Part shown: positions 7,234-15,436 of the stretch, piece by piece
Layout of the letters: each line of letters starts with the position of its first letter
Numbering within the stretch: position 1 is the first letter of the stretch
Assembly (NCBI GenBank): GCA_937926545.1
Contig: CALAZW010000091.1
Coordinates: 1 to 32,149, forward strand
DNA: 32,149 nt
Source: an uncultured Helcococcus sp.
Lineage (GTDB): Bacteria; Bacillota; Clostridia; Tissierellales; Peptoniphilaceae
Direction: 5' to 3'
Notes under the pieces: model-generated
Seen by the model: the letters and a program-made list of their open reading frames with translations, nothing else
Databases searched by the model: none
What the model was told of the DNA's origin: nothing
Made by a program: the position numbers and the translations under genes

Positions 7234-7738
7234 AGTCTAATTGGTCAATAAAAGATAAAACTAGGGAGTTGTCAAGTAACCATCTTTTATTAACCTTATT
7301 TAATTCTATATCTATTTCCTTTTCTTCATATTGATCCATCTTTTTTATGGACCTGAGTAACTGATCCTGGTCTATCATCTTATTTCTGTATAAATCCAAT
7401 AAACTGTTTAATTCTTGAGGGCTTGCATACTCTATATAAAGTTTAACACTAGGTCCTTGGGAAGTGTGAATGTTTTCTTTTACCATATAATTAGTTTTTT
7501 CAAAATAGCTTTTTATTATTTTTTTATCCAAACTACCATAGTTTTTTCTAATGTAGTCCTCATCTGATTCATCCAAGTTAAATGACTTTAAAGCCTTATC
7601 CAAATCTCCAGTCTTTAACCTTCCCATGGCAGTTAAAACTTCACTTTCAACTTCACTTTTAAACATTTGCCTACCACATCCTGTCATAGTCAAACCAATA
7701 ATCAATAATATAAAATAAAAATATATTTTCTTCTTCAT
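7232..7738 (-). CDS. Small lipoprotein of unknown function
   Basis: 168 residues. An N-terminal basic stretch (MKKK), a hydrophobic core and the lipobox MTGC (Cys21) mark an exported lipoprotein. The mature part is highly charged, predicted alpha/beta, with a C-terminal pattern ending in KVNKRWLLDNS, which recalls NTF2-like small accessory domains. That is only a guess. It follows the D-Ala-D-Ala carboxypeptidase gene by 6 bases, so the two are co-transcribed and both act outside the membrane. A role around cell-wall maturation is therefore possible but not shown. The ribosome site is weak (TAGGT), which fits translational coupling. Confidence 0.75.
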   Translation of the reverse strand: MKKKIYFYFILLIIGLTMTGCGRQMFKSEVESEVLTAMGRLKTGDLDKALKSFNLDESDEDYIRKNYGSLDKKIIKSYFEKTNYMVKENIHTSQGPSVKLYIEYASPQELNSLLDLYRNKMIDQDQLLRSIKKMDQYEEKEIDIELNKVNKRWLLDNSLVLSFIDQLD

Positions 7739-7744
7739 AATAAC

Positions 7745-8647
7745 CTATATACTTTCTATCATTTTTAGAGTATCGTCCATTTGTGGTTTTCTTCTTAACT
7801 TGGAATTTATTCTATAATTGGAACCCAAACTCATAACAATATAATTTTTGTTGTTTTTTCTTACAAAGGTAACCCAGTTTAGTCCTGCCTTATCAGTGGT
7901 TCCTGATTTACCACCAATTATACCGGCATCTAGAGCTTCTTTATTTTCAAGAATAGTACTCTCAAAATCTATTCTTTCTTCTCTTACCTTTCCGGCTTCT
8001 AAAGAAACAGAATTTGAACTTATAATATCTTTTATAACCTTTATCTTGTCTATATGCTTAAACAGGGTAAGTAGGTCTCTAGCGCTTGTATAATGTTGGT
8101 CTGAATCCTTACCTATCACATTATCAAAATGTGTATCCTTCATGCCTAGAGAAAGGGCCTTGTCATTCATCTTTTTCACAAACACATCCATATCCCCATA
8201 TACATTTTCTCCTAGAGCCATAGCAGCATCAGCTGCTGATGGAATTAACATTATTTCTAATAATTTTCTATAAGTAATTTCTTCTCCATCAACAAGACCT
8301 GCCACTGCATAACCATCATTTTCCAAGTCCCTGCTATAGTCAGATCCTAATCTGATCTTAGTGTCTAAATTATCAACCCCATCCACAGTAACTAGAGCTG
8401 TCATTATCTTTGTAAGAGATGCGGGTGCAATTCTCTTATCTATATTTCTTTCATAAACAAGGCTATTATCATCTAAAGAATAAACTAGGGCTTCCTTACT
8501 ATTTAAGATAAAAGACTCATTAAAAATAGAATAAGCCAAACTAGTAAAAAGTGCTGTTAGTGCTAAAGATAGTTTTAATAACTTTTCCTTAGTCCCCATT
8601 GTTCTTTCTTCATTTAAATATTTGTTTTCCATAAATCTTGCATCCAT
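7745..8647 (-). CDS. D-alanyl-D-alanine carboxypeptidase, peptidase family S11
   Basis: 300 residues from the chosen ATG at 8647. An upstream in-frame ATG at 8665 exists, but GGAGGTAAG (8652-8660) lies between the two and is correctly spaced only for 8647. The SxxK motif is SLTK at 77-80 (Ser77 nucleophile, Lys80). The second motif is SAAD at 137-140, where the usual SxN has Ala in place of Asn. The third is KSG at 247-249 instead of KTG. These enzymes trim the terminal D-Ala of peptidoglycan stem peptides. A hydrophobic helix at about 23-42 follows a 22-residue charged N-terminus, so it may be a membrane anchor rather than a cleaved signal. The chain ends soon after the catalytic domain, without the C-terminal domain and amphipathic anchor of PBP5-type enzymes. 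It is the first gene of an operon with a lipoprotein. Confidence 0.87.
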   Translation of the reverse strand: MDARFMENKYLNEERTMGTKEKLLKLSLALTALFTSLAYSIFNESFILNSKEALVYSLDDNSLVYERNIDKRIAPASLTKIMTALVTVDGVDNLDTKIRLGSDYSRDLENDGYAVAGLVDGEEITYRKLLEIMLIPSAADAAMALGENVYGDMDVFVKKMNDKALSLGMKDTHFDNVIGKDSDQHYTSARDLLTLFKHIDKIKVIKDIISSNSVSLEAGKVREERIDFESTILENKEALDAGIIGGKSGTTDKAGLNWVTFVRKNNKNYIVMSLGSNYRINSKLRRKPQMDDTLKMIESI

Positions 8648-8651
8648 ATTT

Positions 8652-8660
8652 CTTACCTCC
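8652..8660 (-). promoter_or_regulatory. Ribosome site that decides the carboxypeptidase start
   Basis: GGAGGTAAG on the minus strand lies 4 bases before the ATG at 8647. It falls inside the frame extension from the ATG at 8665, so the downstream start is preferred. Confidence 0.75.
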
Positions 8661-8671
8661 ATCATTTGATG

Positions 8672-8716
8672 TTTAAATAATAAAAGATTGTAGTTACAGT
8701 GATATAACTACAATCT
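8672..8716 (-). terminator. Intrinsic terminator of topA
   Basis: A perfect 12-bp stem (8685-8696 with 8705-8716, loop of 8) is followed by a TTTTATTATTT tract on the minus strand, about 10 bases after the topA stop. Confidence 0.75.
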
Positions 8717-8726
8717 AACAAGTTTG

Positions 8727-10787
8727 TTATTTGTTTGTGATGCAGGATTCATTATTACATAAAATCCTATCTTCTCTTCTGTTTTTCCTGTGGACCATCA
8801 ACTCTCCACATTCCTTACATACCTGGCCTGTAGGCTTATCCCATGTGGCATAATCACACTTAGGGTAACCACTACATCCATAAAACACCTTACCTATTTT
8901 TGAAACTTTTTCTACTATTTCGCTTCCACACTTAGGACACTTAACCCCGGTCTTCTTTATTATGGCCTTGGTAAATTTACAGTCTGGAAAACCACTACAG
9001 CCTATAAACTTCCCATTTCTTCCATGTTTATATACCAGGTCTTTACCACATTCTGGACATTTTTCTCCAGTAGGCTTGTCCTTGATCTTAAAGTTATCCT
9101 CAGACTCTAAGGCCTTGATCAAGTCCTTTTCAAATTCCTTATAGAACTTATCCAATAGGTCCTTCCAGTCTATATTTTCATCTTCTATTTTATCTAATTG
9201 GCCCTCCATGTAGGCGGTAAACTCTTCATTTATAATCTCTGAAAAGTATTCCAATAAAAGTTTATTAACTGTTCTTCCCAATTCTGTAGGTATCAAGTTT
9301 TTAGCTTCTAAGACTACATAGTTTCTAGATAAGATACTCCTGATAATAGAAGAGTAGGTACTAGGTCTACCAATTCCATTTTCTTCCAAGGTCTTTACTA
9401 GAGAAGCTTCTGAAAATCTTGGTTTTGGCTTGGTAAAATGTTGATTCTTATCCGTCTTAATACTCGCTATTATACTTTCTAAGCTTAAATCTGGAAGTAC
9501 AACTGCCGATTCAGCTATTGACCAAACCTTGGTAAAACCATCAAAGACCATAATATTACCATTGGCCCTAAAAACTTCACCCTTATTGTCCAAATCAATC
9601 CTTGTAGATTCAAATCTACTCGCTTTCATTTGAGATGCAACTGTCCTCTCCCAAATTAATTTATATAGCTTATACTGATCATTGGTTAAAAATGATTTAA
9701 TACTTAAAGGAGTCCTATAAATTGAACTGGGTCTAATGGCCTCATGGGCATCTTGTGAACCAGCCTTTTTCTTATTATAGTTCTTTCCCTTAGTAGCGTA
9801 TTCCTTACCATATTCGTCTGTGATAAAGTTTACTGCTTCCTTAACTATAGTATCTGATAATCTAGTTGAGTCTGTTCTCATATAGGATATAAGACCTACA
9901 GATCCTTCCTGACCTATATTGATACCTTCATAAAGTTGTTGGGCCACTGACATGGTCTTACTGGTAGTAAAGTTTATCCTCTTGGATGCTTCCTGTTGCA
10001 TGGTTGATGTTGTAAAAGGCATATAAGGATTTCTAGTCTTTTTTGTCTTGTTAACATCTATTACCTTATAGGTCTTATGGTCCAGCCTGGATAAGATTTC
10101 ATCAACTTCTTTTTCATTTTTAATTTCAACCTTTTCCAGCTTATCATTTTTAAATCTTCCAAAATACTTGGACTCAAATTCTATGCCATCAACCTTGTGC
10201 TTGGATACAATTGACCAGTACTCTTCTGGTATAAATCCTTCAATTTCCTCTTCCCTATCAACTATAAGTTTTAAGGCTACAGATTGAACTCTTCCCGCAC
10301 TCAGGCCACTCTTTACTTTTTTCCATAGGATTGGTGACAGTTTATAGCCAACTATCCTATCCATAATCCTTCTTGCCTGTTGGGCATTAACTAGGGCTAT
10401 ATCTATCTGCCTAGGATTATCTATTGCTTCTTTTACCTTATCCTTGGTTATCTCATTAAAGACAACCCTATTATCATCCTCTAAATCCAAATCTAATAAG
10501 TAAGCCAAGTGCCAAGCAATGGCTTCTCCTTCCCTATCCGGGTCAGATGCCAATAAGACTCTGTCGGCCTTTTTAGCTTCTTTTTTCAATTCATTTATCG
10601 TCTTAGCCTTGCCCCTAACGTTTATGTACTTAGGTTCAAAATTATTTTCTATGTCTACTCCCAAGGTACTTTTTGGTAGATCCCTAAGGTGACCTACAGA
10701 GGCCATAACCTTATAATTTCTTCCCAAAAACTTACCTATTGTTTTCGCTTTAGTAGGCGATTCTACTATAACTAAATTTTTTGCCAT
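8727..10787 (-). CDS. topA: DNA topoisomerase I
   Basis: 686 residues from the ATG at 10787. A longer frame to 10856 exists, but AAGGGTGG (10792-10799) marks the shorter start and the protein then opens MAKNLVIVESPTKAK as in other TopA proteins. The TOPRIM domain covers about 1-120 with SDPDREGE at 81-88. The catalytic tyrosine is Tyr292 in SYMRTDSTR. Three C4 zinc-finger modules close the protein (CPECG, CPKCG and CKECG), the usual count for Firmicute TopA. It relaxes negative supercoils behind RNA polymerase. It has its own fully consensus promoter and strong terminator, so it is separable from the upstream dprA transcript. Confidence 0.97.
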   Translation of the reverse strand: MAKNLVIVESPTKAKTIGKFLGRNYKVMASVGHLRDLPKSTLGVDIENNFEPKYINVRGKAKTINELKKEAKKADRVLLASDPDREGEAIAWHLAYLLDLDLEDDNRVVFNEITKDKVKEAIDNPRQIDIALVNAQQARRIMDRIVGYKLSPILWKKVKSGLSAGRVQSVALKLIVDREEEIEGFIPEEYWSIVSKHKVDGIEFESKYFGRFKNDKLEKVEIKNEKEVDEILSRLDHKTYKVIDVNKTKKTRNPYMPFTTSTMQQEASKRINFTTSKTMSVAQQLYEGINIGQEGSVGLISYMRTDSTRLSDTIVKEAVNFITDEYGKEYATKGKNYNKKKAGSQDAHEAIRPSSIYRTPLSIKSFLTNDQYKLYKLIWERTVASQMKASRFESTRIDLDNKGEVFRANGNIMVFDGFTKVWSIAESAVVLPDLSLESIIASIKTDKNQHFTKPKPRFSEASLVKTLEENGIGRPSTYSSIIRSILSRNYVVLEAKNLIPTELGRTVNKLLLEYFSEIINEEFTAYMEGQLDKIEDENIDWKDLLDKFYKEFEKDLIKALESEDNFKIKDKPTGEKCPECGKDLVYKHGRNGKFIGCSGFPDCKFTKAIIKKTGVKCPKCGSEIVEKVSKIGKVFYGCSGYPKCDYATWDKPTGQVCKECGELMVHRKNRREDRILCNNESCITNK

Positions 10788-10827
10788 TATTCCACCCTTT
10801 TTCCTAATTATTATGTCAATAAATTGT

Positions 10828-10856
10828 ATTATAGTATTATGTATGATTATTGTCAA
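10828..10856 (-). promoter_or_regulatory. Consensus promoter of topA
   Basis: On the minus strand TTGACA (10851-10856) and TATAAT (10828-10833) are 17 bases apart, a perfect match to the housekeeping consensus. The predicted leader is about 34 bases long. TopA promoters often respond to supercoiling, which cannot be judged here. Confidence 0.85.
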
Positions 10857-10859
10857 AAA

Positions 10860-10887
10860 TAAAAAACTATAAACTCTTGTCTATAGT
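10860..10887 (-). terminator. Weak terminator of dprA
   Basis: A 6-bp AU-rich stem (10866-10871 with 10882-10887, loop of 10) is followed by at least six T on the minus strand. It lies just upstream of the topA -35 box. Confidence 0.4.
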
Positions 10888-10891
10888 CTCT

Positions 10892-11749
10892 TTAATAGAT
10901 GATTTCATCCATAATATCTTCAATAGAATCTATTAACTTGGCCCCCTTTTTTATCAGATCATTTGTCCCCTTGCTGGTGGGGCTGGACACATTTCCCGGC
11001 AGGCAAAATACCTCCCGATTTTGATGGGCAGCATACTGGGCTGTTATTAAAGAGCCTGATCTTTCCTTGGCTTCTATAACTATAGTCCCTCTAGTCAAAC
11101 CCGATATAATTCTATTTCGTCTTACGAAGTTTACCTTATAGGGTTGGGTAGATAGGGGAAACTCAGAAACTAAAAGCTGCTTGTCCATGAGCCTATAGAG
11201 GTCATGATTCTCCTTGGGATATATAATATCAAGGGATGAGGCTAGGACTCCTATAGTCTTATTATTGGCCTCTATAGCCTGCCTATGACCTATGCCATCA
11301 ATTCCCCTGGCCATACCCGATACAATGGTTATGTTTAAATCTGACAGGGCCTTTACCAGCTTTTTTGTTGCCCACCTTCCATAGTCCGATGGGTTTCTAG
11401 TACCAACTAGGGATATACTAGGTCTTGTTAGAATATTTATATCCCCCTTATAATATAAGACACAAGGAGGCTCTGGTGTATTTAAAAGAAGCTTGGGATA
11501 ATTTTTATCTATAATAGTTATATAACCTATCTTGTTTTTATAAAGCTCATTTTTATACTTGTCCATATCCAGGTCCTTCCAACCACCTGTAATTTTTTCC
11601 CTGTCCCTAGTATTTAAATAATCCAATCCCTCTAAAGAAGAAGGATTAATCAAATCTACCAATTTATTAGTCCTTATCATTTGTAAAAGCTTAAAATTAT
11701 TTATCTCCAACTTATTTAAAAATAAAATCAGATCCCTATATACTTGCAT
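10892..11749 (-). CDS. dprA: DNA processing protein DprA
   Basis: 285 residues. The Rossmann-like core has GTRNPSDYG (116-124), SGMARGID (144-151), a nucleotide-site-like SSLDIIYP (171-178) and RRNRIISGL (210-218), which are the family landmarks. DprA binds single-stranded DNA and loads RecA during uptake of foreign DNA. The protein stops shortly after the core and lacks the C-terminal winged helix found in longer (~360-residue) homologues, like many short Gram-positive versions. The start overlaps the rnhB stop by one base (TAATG), with AAGGAT upstream inside rnhB, so the two are translationally coupled. Presence of dprA does not prove competence, and no other com gene is in view. Confidence 0.93.
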   Translation of the reverse strand: MQVYRDLILFLNKLEINNFKLLQMIRTNKLVDLINPSSLEGLDYLNTRDREKITGGWKDLDMDKYKNELYKNKIGYITIIDKNYPKLLLNTPEPPCVLYYKGDINILTRPSISLVGTRNPSDYGRWATKKLVKALSDLNITIVSGMARGIDGIGHRQAIEANNKTIGVLASSLDIIYPKENHDLYRLMDKQLLVSEFPLSTQPYKVNFVRRNRIISGLTRGTIVIEAKERSGSLITAQYAAHQNREVFCLPGNVSSPTSKGTNDLIKKGAKLIDSIEDIMDEIIY

Positions 11750-12396
11750 TATTTATCCTTATTTAGTTTTTCATAAAATTTCCCTAAAAAAGATTCCCTG
11801 TGAATATCCAGGCTGCCATATTCTTCTAAGGCTTGATAATGAGCCTTGGTTCCATATCCCTTATGATTCTCAAATTTATATTCAGGATGACTTTCCCCAT
11901 AGGCGATCATTATGTCGTCCCTGTAGACCTTGGCTAGGATAGACGCACAAGATATGGAGTAAACCAAATCGTCTCCACTTATTATAGCTATTTGGTCCCT
12001 GTCGCTATCTATTAACTCTGCATCTATTAGAAGTAGGTCTGGCTTAATAATCTTTCCCTTTTTATCCACCATGGTCTCAGATGCAACCTGCATGGACAAA
12101 AGAGTTGCCTGTCTAATATTAATTTCATCTATGGTCTTGGCATCTACTATACCATAGCCTATGGCCAAGGCCTTTTCCTCGATTTTTTTAGCCAACTCTC
12201 TTCTTTTTTTATCAGTTAGCTTTTTAGAATCTTTAATTTCATCTATCAGTTCACTGGTATCCATGATAACTGAACAGCTTACTACTGGACCTGCTATAGG
12301 TCCACGACCAACCTCGTCTATACCACAAATACTAGTGTGGCCCTTGGTTAATTCAAATAACTTATTTACTTGATCTCTTTTTAATTTTACCTTCAT
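11749..12396 (-). CDS. rnhB: Ribonuclease HII
   Basis: 215 residues. The active-site signature GIDEVGRGPIAGP begins at residue 25 (Asp27, Glu28). Asp125 in LLIDAE and Asp160 in ILAKVYRD complete the acidic metal-binding set. It nicks RNA in RNA-DNA hybrids and removes misincorporated ribonucleotides. The length is normal for the family. AGAGGTATAG before the ATG is an acceptable ribosome site. It follows rbgA, a common Firmicute order, and precedes dprA with overlap. The yraN-type nuclease gene often found between rnhB and dprA is absent here. Confidence 0.96.
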   Translation of the reverse strand: MKVKLKRDQVNKLFELTKGHTSICGIDEVGRGPIAGPVVSCSVIMDTSELIDEIKDSKKLTDKKRRELAKKIEEKALAIGYGIVDAKTIDEINIRQATLLSMQVASETMVDKKGKIIKPDLLLIDAELIDSDRDQIAIISGDDLVYSISCASILAKVYRDDIMIAYGESHPEYKFENHKGYGTKAHYQALEEYGSLDIHRESFLGKFYEKLNKDK

Positions 12397-12460
12397 ACTA
12401 TACCTCTAATCTATTCTAGTATAAAAAACTTTAGTCTGCCTTCCATTATTGTTAAATATT

Positions 12461-12485
12461 ATAAAAAAAGAGCCTAAGCTCTTTT
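12461..12485 (-). terminator. Intrinsic terminator of rbgA
   Basis: A perfect 8-bp stem (12466-12473 with 12478-12485, loop of 4) is followed by a T-run on the minus strand. It overlaps the rbgA stop codon, so rnhB-dprA probably start from a separate promoter in 12397-12460. The best candidate there is a lone TATACT at 12417-12422 without a good -35. Confidence 0.75.
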
Positions 12486-13323
12486 ATACAGTTTCTAAGG
12501 TTATTCTTCCCATCCTACTTTTTCTAAAGTCATCAAGGATGAGATTTGCTACCTTATTATAGTCTATTTCATTTCCCCTTAAAATACAGCCTCTCTTTCT
12601 AGCTATATCGTCCATAACAGTCAGAGTGTCTTCAGCTATGTCAACCTTATATCTGTCTTTAATAATGTTTTCGTCAATGGAAATTAACTTTTCTATTAAT
12701 TTATAGGCCAAGTTTTCAACATCCATTATTTCATCCTTGATAGCTCCTGTAAAGGCTAAATTCAAGGCCTTGTCTGGAGTTTCAAATTTAGGCCATAAAA
12801 CTCCTGGAGTATCCAAAAGTAATAGGTTGGAATCAGTTTTAATCCATTGGTTTATCCTGGTTACACCCGGTCTATTTCCAACTCTGGTTCCCTTTCTCTT
12901 TGACACATTATTAATAAAAGTAGATTTTCCCACATTAGGAATACCTACAACCATCATTTTTATTGTAGGATTACTAATATTTTTAGACCTATCCCTTTCA
13001 AATTTATCCTTCAATAATTCCTTGGATAAATTATAAAGTTTACTGGTCTTTCTATCAGTCAATGAATTAAATCCAATTACTGGAAGCTTCTTGCTTCTAA
13101 AATATTCCATCCACTTTCTATTTTCTTCCTCACTTGCCAAATCATATTTATTAAAGATAATAAGCCTAGGGAAATCTCCAATGATTTCATCTAGAGCAGG
13201 ATTTCTACTACTAAATGGTATTCTAGCATCTACTATCTCTGCAACTATATCCACAATCTTTAGGCTTTCTCTAATTGAATCTGTGGACTTTTTCATATGA
13301 CCTGGATACCAATTAATATTCAT
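12484..13323 (-). CDS. rbgA: Ribosome biogenesis GTPase RbgA (YlqF)
   Basis: 279 residues. The GTPase motifs are circularly permuted, as in the YlqF/YawG family: the guanine-specificity motif NKYD (58-61) comes first, followed by the P-loop GIPNVGKS (127-134) and DTPG (171-174). The opening NINWYPGHM is typical. It assists a late step of 50S subunit assembly. CGGAGGTAAT before the ATG is a strong ribosome site. It lies 42 bases after rplS, and that gap holds the rplS terminator but no room for a full promoter, so expression probably depends on readthrough. The ribosomal context (rplS, trmD, rimM) fits the role. Confidence 0.96.
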   Translation of the reverse strand: MNINWYPGHMKKSTDSIRESLKIVDIVAEIVDARIPFSSRNPALDEIIGDFPRLIIFNKYDLASEEENRKWMEYFRSKKLPVIGFNSLTDRKTSKLYNLSKELLKDKFERDRSKNISNPTIKMMVVGIPNVGKSTFINNVSKRKGTRVGNRPGVTRINQWIKTDSNLLLLDTPGVLWPKFETPDKALNLAFTGAIKDEIMDVENLAYKLIEKLISIDENIIKDRYKVDIAEDTLTVMDDIARKRGCILRGNEIDYNKVANLILDDFRKSRMGRITLETV

Positions 13324-13338
13324 ATTACCTCCGTATAT

Positions 13339-13359
13339 AAAAAAAGGGCCTTAGGGCCC
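13339..13359 (-). terminator. Intrinsic terminator of rplS
   Basis: A GC-only 5-bp stem (13346-13350 with 13355-13359, loop TTAG) is followed by a seven-T tract on the minus strand, placed between rplS and rbgA. Confidence 0.75.
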
Positions 13360-13365
13360 ATAATT

Positions 13366-13713
13366 TTAGTAATTAGTTTTTTCTTTAACTTTAGCCGCTT
13401 TACCAACACGGTTTCTTAAGTAGAATAATTTAGATCTTCTAACTTTACCTTTTTTAGTTACAGTTATTTCTTCTACTCTTGGTGAATGAACTAAGAAAGT
13501 TCTTTCTACTCCAACACCGTAGCTTAATCTTCTAACTGTAAAAGCTTTTCTATTGCTTGCACCTTGGATTTTGATAATTGTTCCTTCGAACATTTGTATT
13601 CTTTCTCTATCGCCTTCTTTAATTCTGTAGGCAATTTTAACAGTATCTCCAACGTTAATAGCAGGTACATTGTCTTTTAATTGTTCTTTTTCAATTTGTT
13701 TTATAACTTCCAT
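13366..13713 (-). CDS. rplS: 50S ribosomal protein L19
   Basis: 115 residues, the usual length. Landmarks are the internal GDTVKIAYRIKEG and the C-terminal RRSKLFYLRNRVGKAAKVKE. L19 sits at the 30S-50S interface. It is the last gene of the ylxM-ffh-rpsP-khpA-rimM-trmD-rplS operon, 18 bases after trmD, with AGGAGGAAG as ribosome site. Codons are strongly biased, as expected for a highly expressed gene. Confidence 0.98.
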   Translation of the reverse strand: MEVIKQIEKEQLKDNVPAINVGDTVKIAYRIKEGDRERIQMFEGTIIKIQGASNRKAFTVRRLSYGVGVERTFLVHSPRVEEITVTKKGKVRRSKLFYLRNRVGKAAKVKEKTNY

Positions 13714-13731
13714 TTCTTCCTCCTGGCTATA

Positions 13732-14424
13732 TTATTTGTCTAAGGACTCTATGTATTTTTCATACAGGTCCGGTCTTTTGTTTTTAGTATTTTCTATACT
13801 ACTTTGTTTTTTCCATTCAGCAATCAACTTATGATTACCTGAAAACAACACCTCTGGTACTTTATAACCTCTATAGTCTCTAGGTCTAGTGTAATTATCA
13901 TGCTGTAAAAGATTGTTGTAGTGAGAATCTGTTTTATATGACTCACTATTACCCAATACTCCATCGACCAATCTAACAACTGAATCAATGAGAACCATGG
14001 CTGGAATTTCGCCTCCTGTTAAAACATAATCTCCTATAGATACTTCCATATCTATAAAATTATCTGTAACTCTAGAGTCTATTCCTTCATAGTGACCACA
14101 CAATAAAACTAAATGCTCTTCTTCTGAAAGTTCTTTAGCTAATTCTTGGTCTAATAGCCTACCCTGAGGGCCTAAAAAAATAACCTTTGACTTACTATCA
14201 CTAATATATTCTATGGCGTCTACAACTGGTTGGGCTGTCATAAGCATGCCTGCTTCCCCGCCATAGACCTCATCATCGACCTTCTTGTGTTTATTCAAGG
14301 AAAAATCCCTTATATTAGTAGTATTAAGTGATATTATATCTTTTTCCATAGCCTTTCCAATGACGCCATATTCCTTTAGGAAATCAAAGGAGTCAGGAAA
14401 TAGGGTAAGTATATCAATCTTCAT
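13732..14424 (-). CDS. trmD: tRNA (guanine-37-N1)-methyltransferase
   Basis: 230 residues. It carries the SPOUT trefoil-knot landmarks LCGHYEGIDSRV and SIGDYVLTGGEIPA, which form the S-adenosylmethionine site, plus GGEAGMLM in the N-terminal half. It methylates G37 next to the anticodon and so prevents frameshifting. Its start overlaps rimM by 11 bases, and its ribosome site GAAGGAATG lies within rimM, indicating coupled translation. The rimM-trmD-rplS order is the classical one. Confidence 0.98.
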   Translation of the reverse strand: MKIDILTLFPDSFDFLKEYGVIGKAMEKDIISLNTTNIRDFSLNKHKKVDDEVYGGEAGMLMTAQPVVDAIEYISDSKSKVIFLGPQGRLLDQELAKELSEEEHLVLLCGHYEGIDSRVTDNFIDMEVSIGDYVLTGGEIPAMVLIDSVVRLVDGVLGNSESYKTDSHYNNLLQHDNYTRPRDYRGYKVPEVLFSGNHKLIAEWKKQSSIENTKNKRPDLYEKYIESLDK

Positions 14425-14911
14425 CTATCATTCCTTCTATCAAATTAACTTCAATAAAACCTTCATCCAGATTAATTGTCTTTATAAATTCCTTGACAGC
14501 TGGCACCATAAGTTCCCCTTGAGGGCCCTTAACAAGATACACATCATTTGCTGCATAGGACAAGACATCCTTAATCATTCCAAGTTCTTTTTTATCTGCA
14601 TCCATAACCTTTAGACCAATAAGATCTTTTATATAGAATTCATCGTCTTTTAGTTCTTCCAAATCTTCTTCATCAATATATATATATTGCCCCTTATATA
14701 AGAGAACATCATTGATATTGTCAAATTCATTAAATTTAATATATACCAAAGGATAATCTTCTCTTACTGAATCAATACTTACTTTCTTTAGATTATCACC
14801 TAGGTAATAATCTATATCTCTAGTAAAGGATTCGTCATTGGTTTTTTCGATTTTAAGAACTCCCTTTATACCATGAGTATTTAATATTCTTCCAACTATA
14901 ATTTTATTCAT
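14414..14911 (-). CDS. rimM: Ribosome maturation factor RimM
   Basis: 165 residues. The N-terminal barrel opens IIVGRILNTHGIKGVLKI, the RimM hallmark, followed by a PRC-barrel-like C-terminal half (from about residue 95, YIKDLIGLKVMD). It binds S19 and helps process and assemble the 30S head. It lies one base from khpA and overlaps trmD by 11 bases. The upstream ribosome site is poor, so reinitiation after khpA is likely. Confidence 0.96.
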   Translation of the reverse strand: MNKIIVGRILNTHGIKGVLKIEKTNDESFTRDIDYYLGDNLKKVSIDSVREDYPLVYIKFNEFDNINDVLLYKGQYIYIDEEDLEELKDDEFYIKDLIGLKVMDADKKELGMIKDVLSYAANDVYLVKGPQGELMVPAVKEFIKTINLDEGFIEVNLIEGMIDED

Positions 14912-14912
14912 A

Positions 14913-15146
14913 TTATTTTGAATCTATCTCAAGATTAACTTTCTTTTCTTCCTTAATAGCACATGCCTTTATAATGGATCTGATAGAATTAGCTATTCTA
15001 CCTTGTTTTCCAATTACCTTGCCCATGTCATCAGGATGTACTAAGAGTTTCAAATCTACTACTCCACCTTCAGAATGCTCTAATACGCTTACTTCTTCTG
15101 GGTGTGATACAAGTTCCTTAGCTATAAATTCTACTATTTCTCTCAT
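14913..15146 (-). CDS. khpA: KH-domain RNA-binding protein KhpA
   Basis: 77 residues forming a single KH domain, with the nucleic-acid-binding loop GKQG at about residues 43-46 (KVIGKQGRIANSIR). KhpA forms a complex with KhpB (Jag/EloR) in other Gram-positives and affects RNA-mediated control and cell elongation. It lies 2 bases after rpsP, the standard place for this gene (ylqC in Bacillus). Initiation depends on coupling, since the upstream sequence has no strong ribosome site. Confidence 0.93.
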   Translation of the reverse strand: MREIVEFIAKELVSHPEEVSVLEHSEGGVVDLKLLVHPDDMGKVIGKQGRIANSIRSIIKACAIKEEKKVNLEIDSK

Positions 15147-15148
15147 AA

Positions 15149-15415
15149 CTATTCAGCTTTTTCTTCAGTGTTTTCTAAAACGTTATGTTCTTTGAATAAC
15201 TTAGCAACTGTTTCAGTTGGCTTAGCACCAGTTTGAATCCATTTAGCTGCTTTTTCAGCATCTACTTTAAATTCTTTTGGTGTAGAAACTGGATTGTAGT
15301 ATCCTATTTCTTCGATAAATCTACCATCTCTTGGTGATCTTGAATCTGCTACAACGATTCTGTAGAAAGGTTTCTTCTTCGCGCCAAGTCTTTTCATTCT
15401 TATTTTTACTGCCAT
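15149..15415 (-). CDS. rpsP: 30S ribosomal protein S16
   Basis: 88 residues. The opening VKIRMKRLGAKKKPFYRIVV followed by ADSRSPRDGRFIEEIGYYNP is unmistakable for S16. TGGAGGAAT before the ATG is a strong ribosome site. Codon use is strongly biased. It lies 21 bases after ffh in the ribosome/SRP operon. Confidence 0.98.
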   Translation of the reverse strand: MAVKIRMKRLGAKKKPFYRIVVADSRSPRDGRFIEEIGYYNPVSTPKEFKVDAEKAAKWIQTGAKPTETVAKLFKEHNVLENTEEKAE

Positions 15416-15436
15416 AATATTCCTCCATTTAATTTA

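Noticed and set aside
10788..10856. 23-residue N-terminal extension of TopA
   Set aside because: It would cover the consensus promoter, and the ribosome site AAGGGTGG and the conserved MAKNLVIVESP opening fit the start at 10787.
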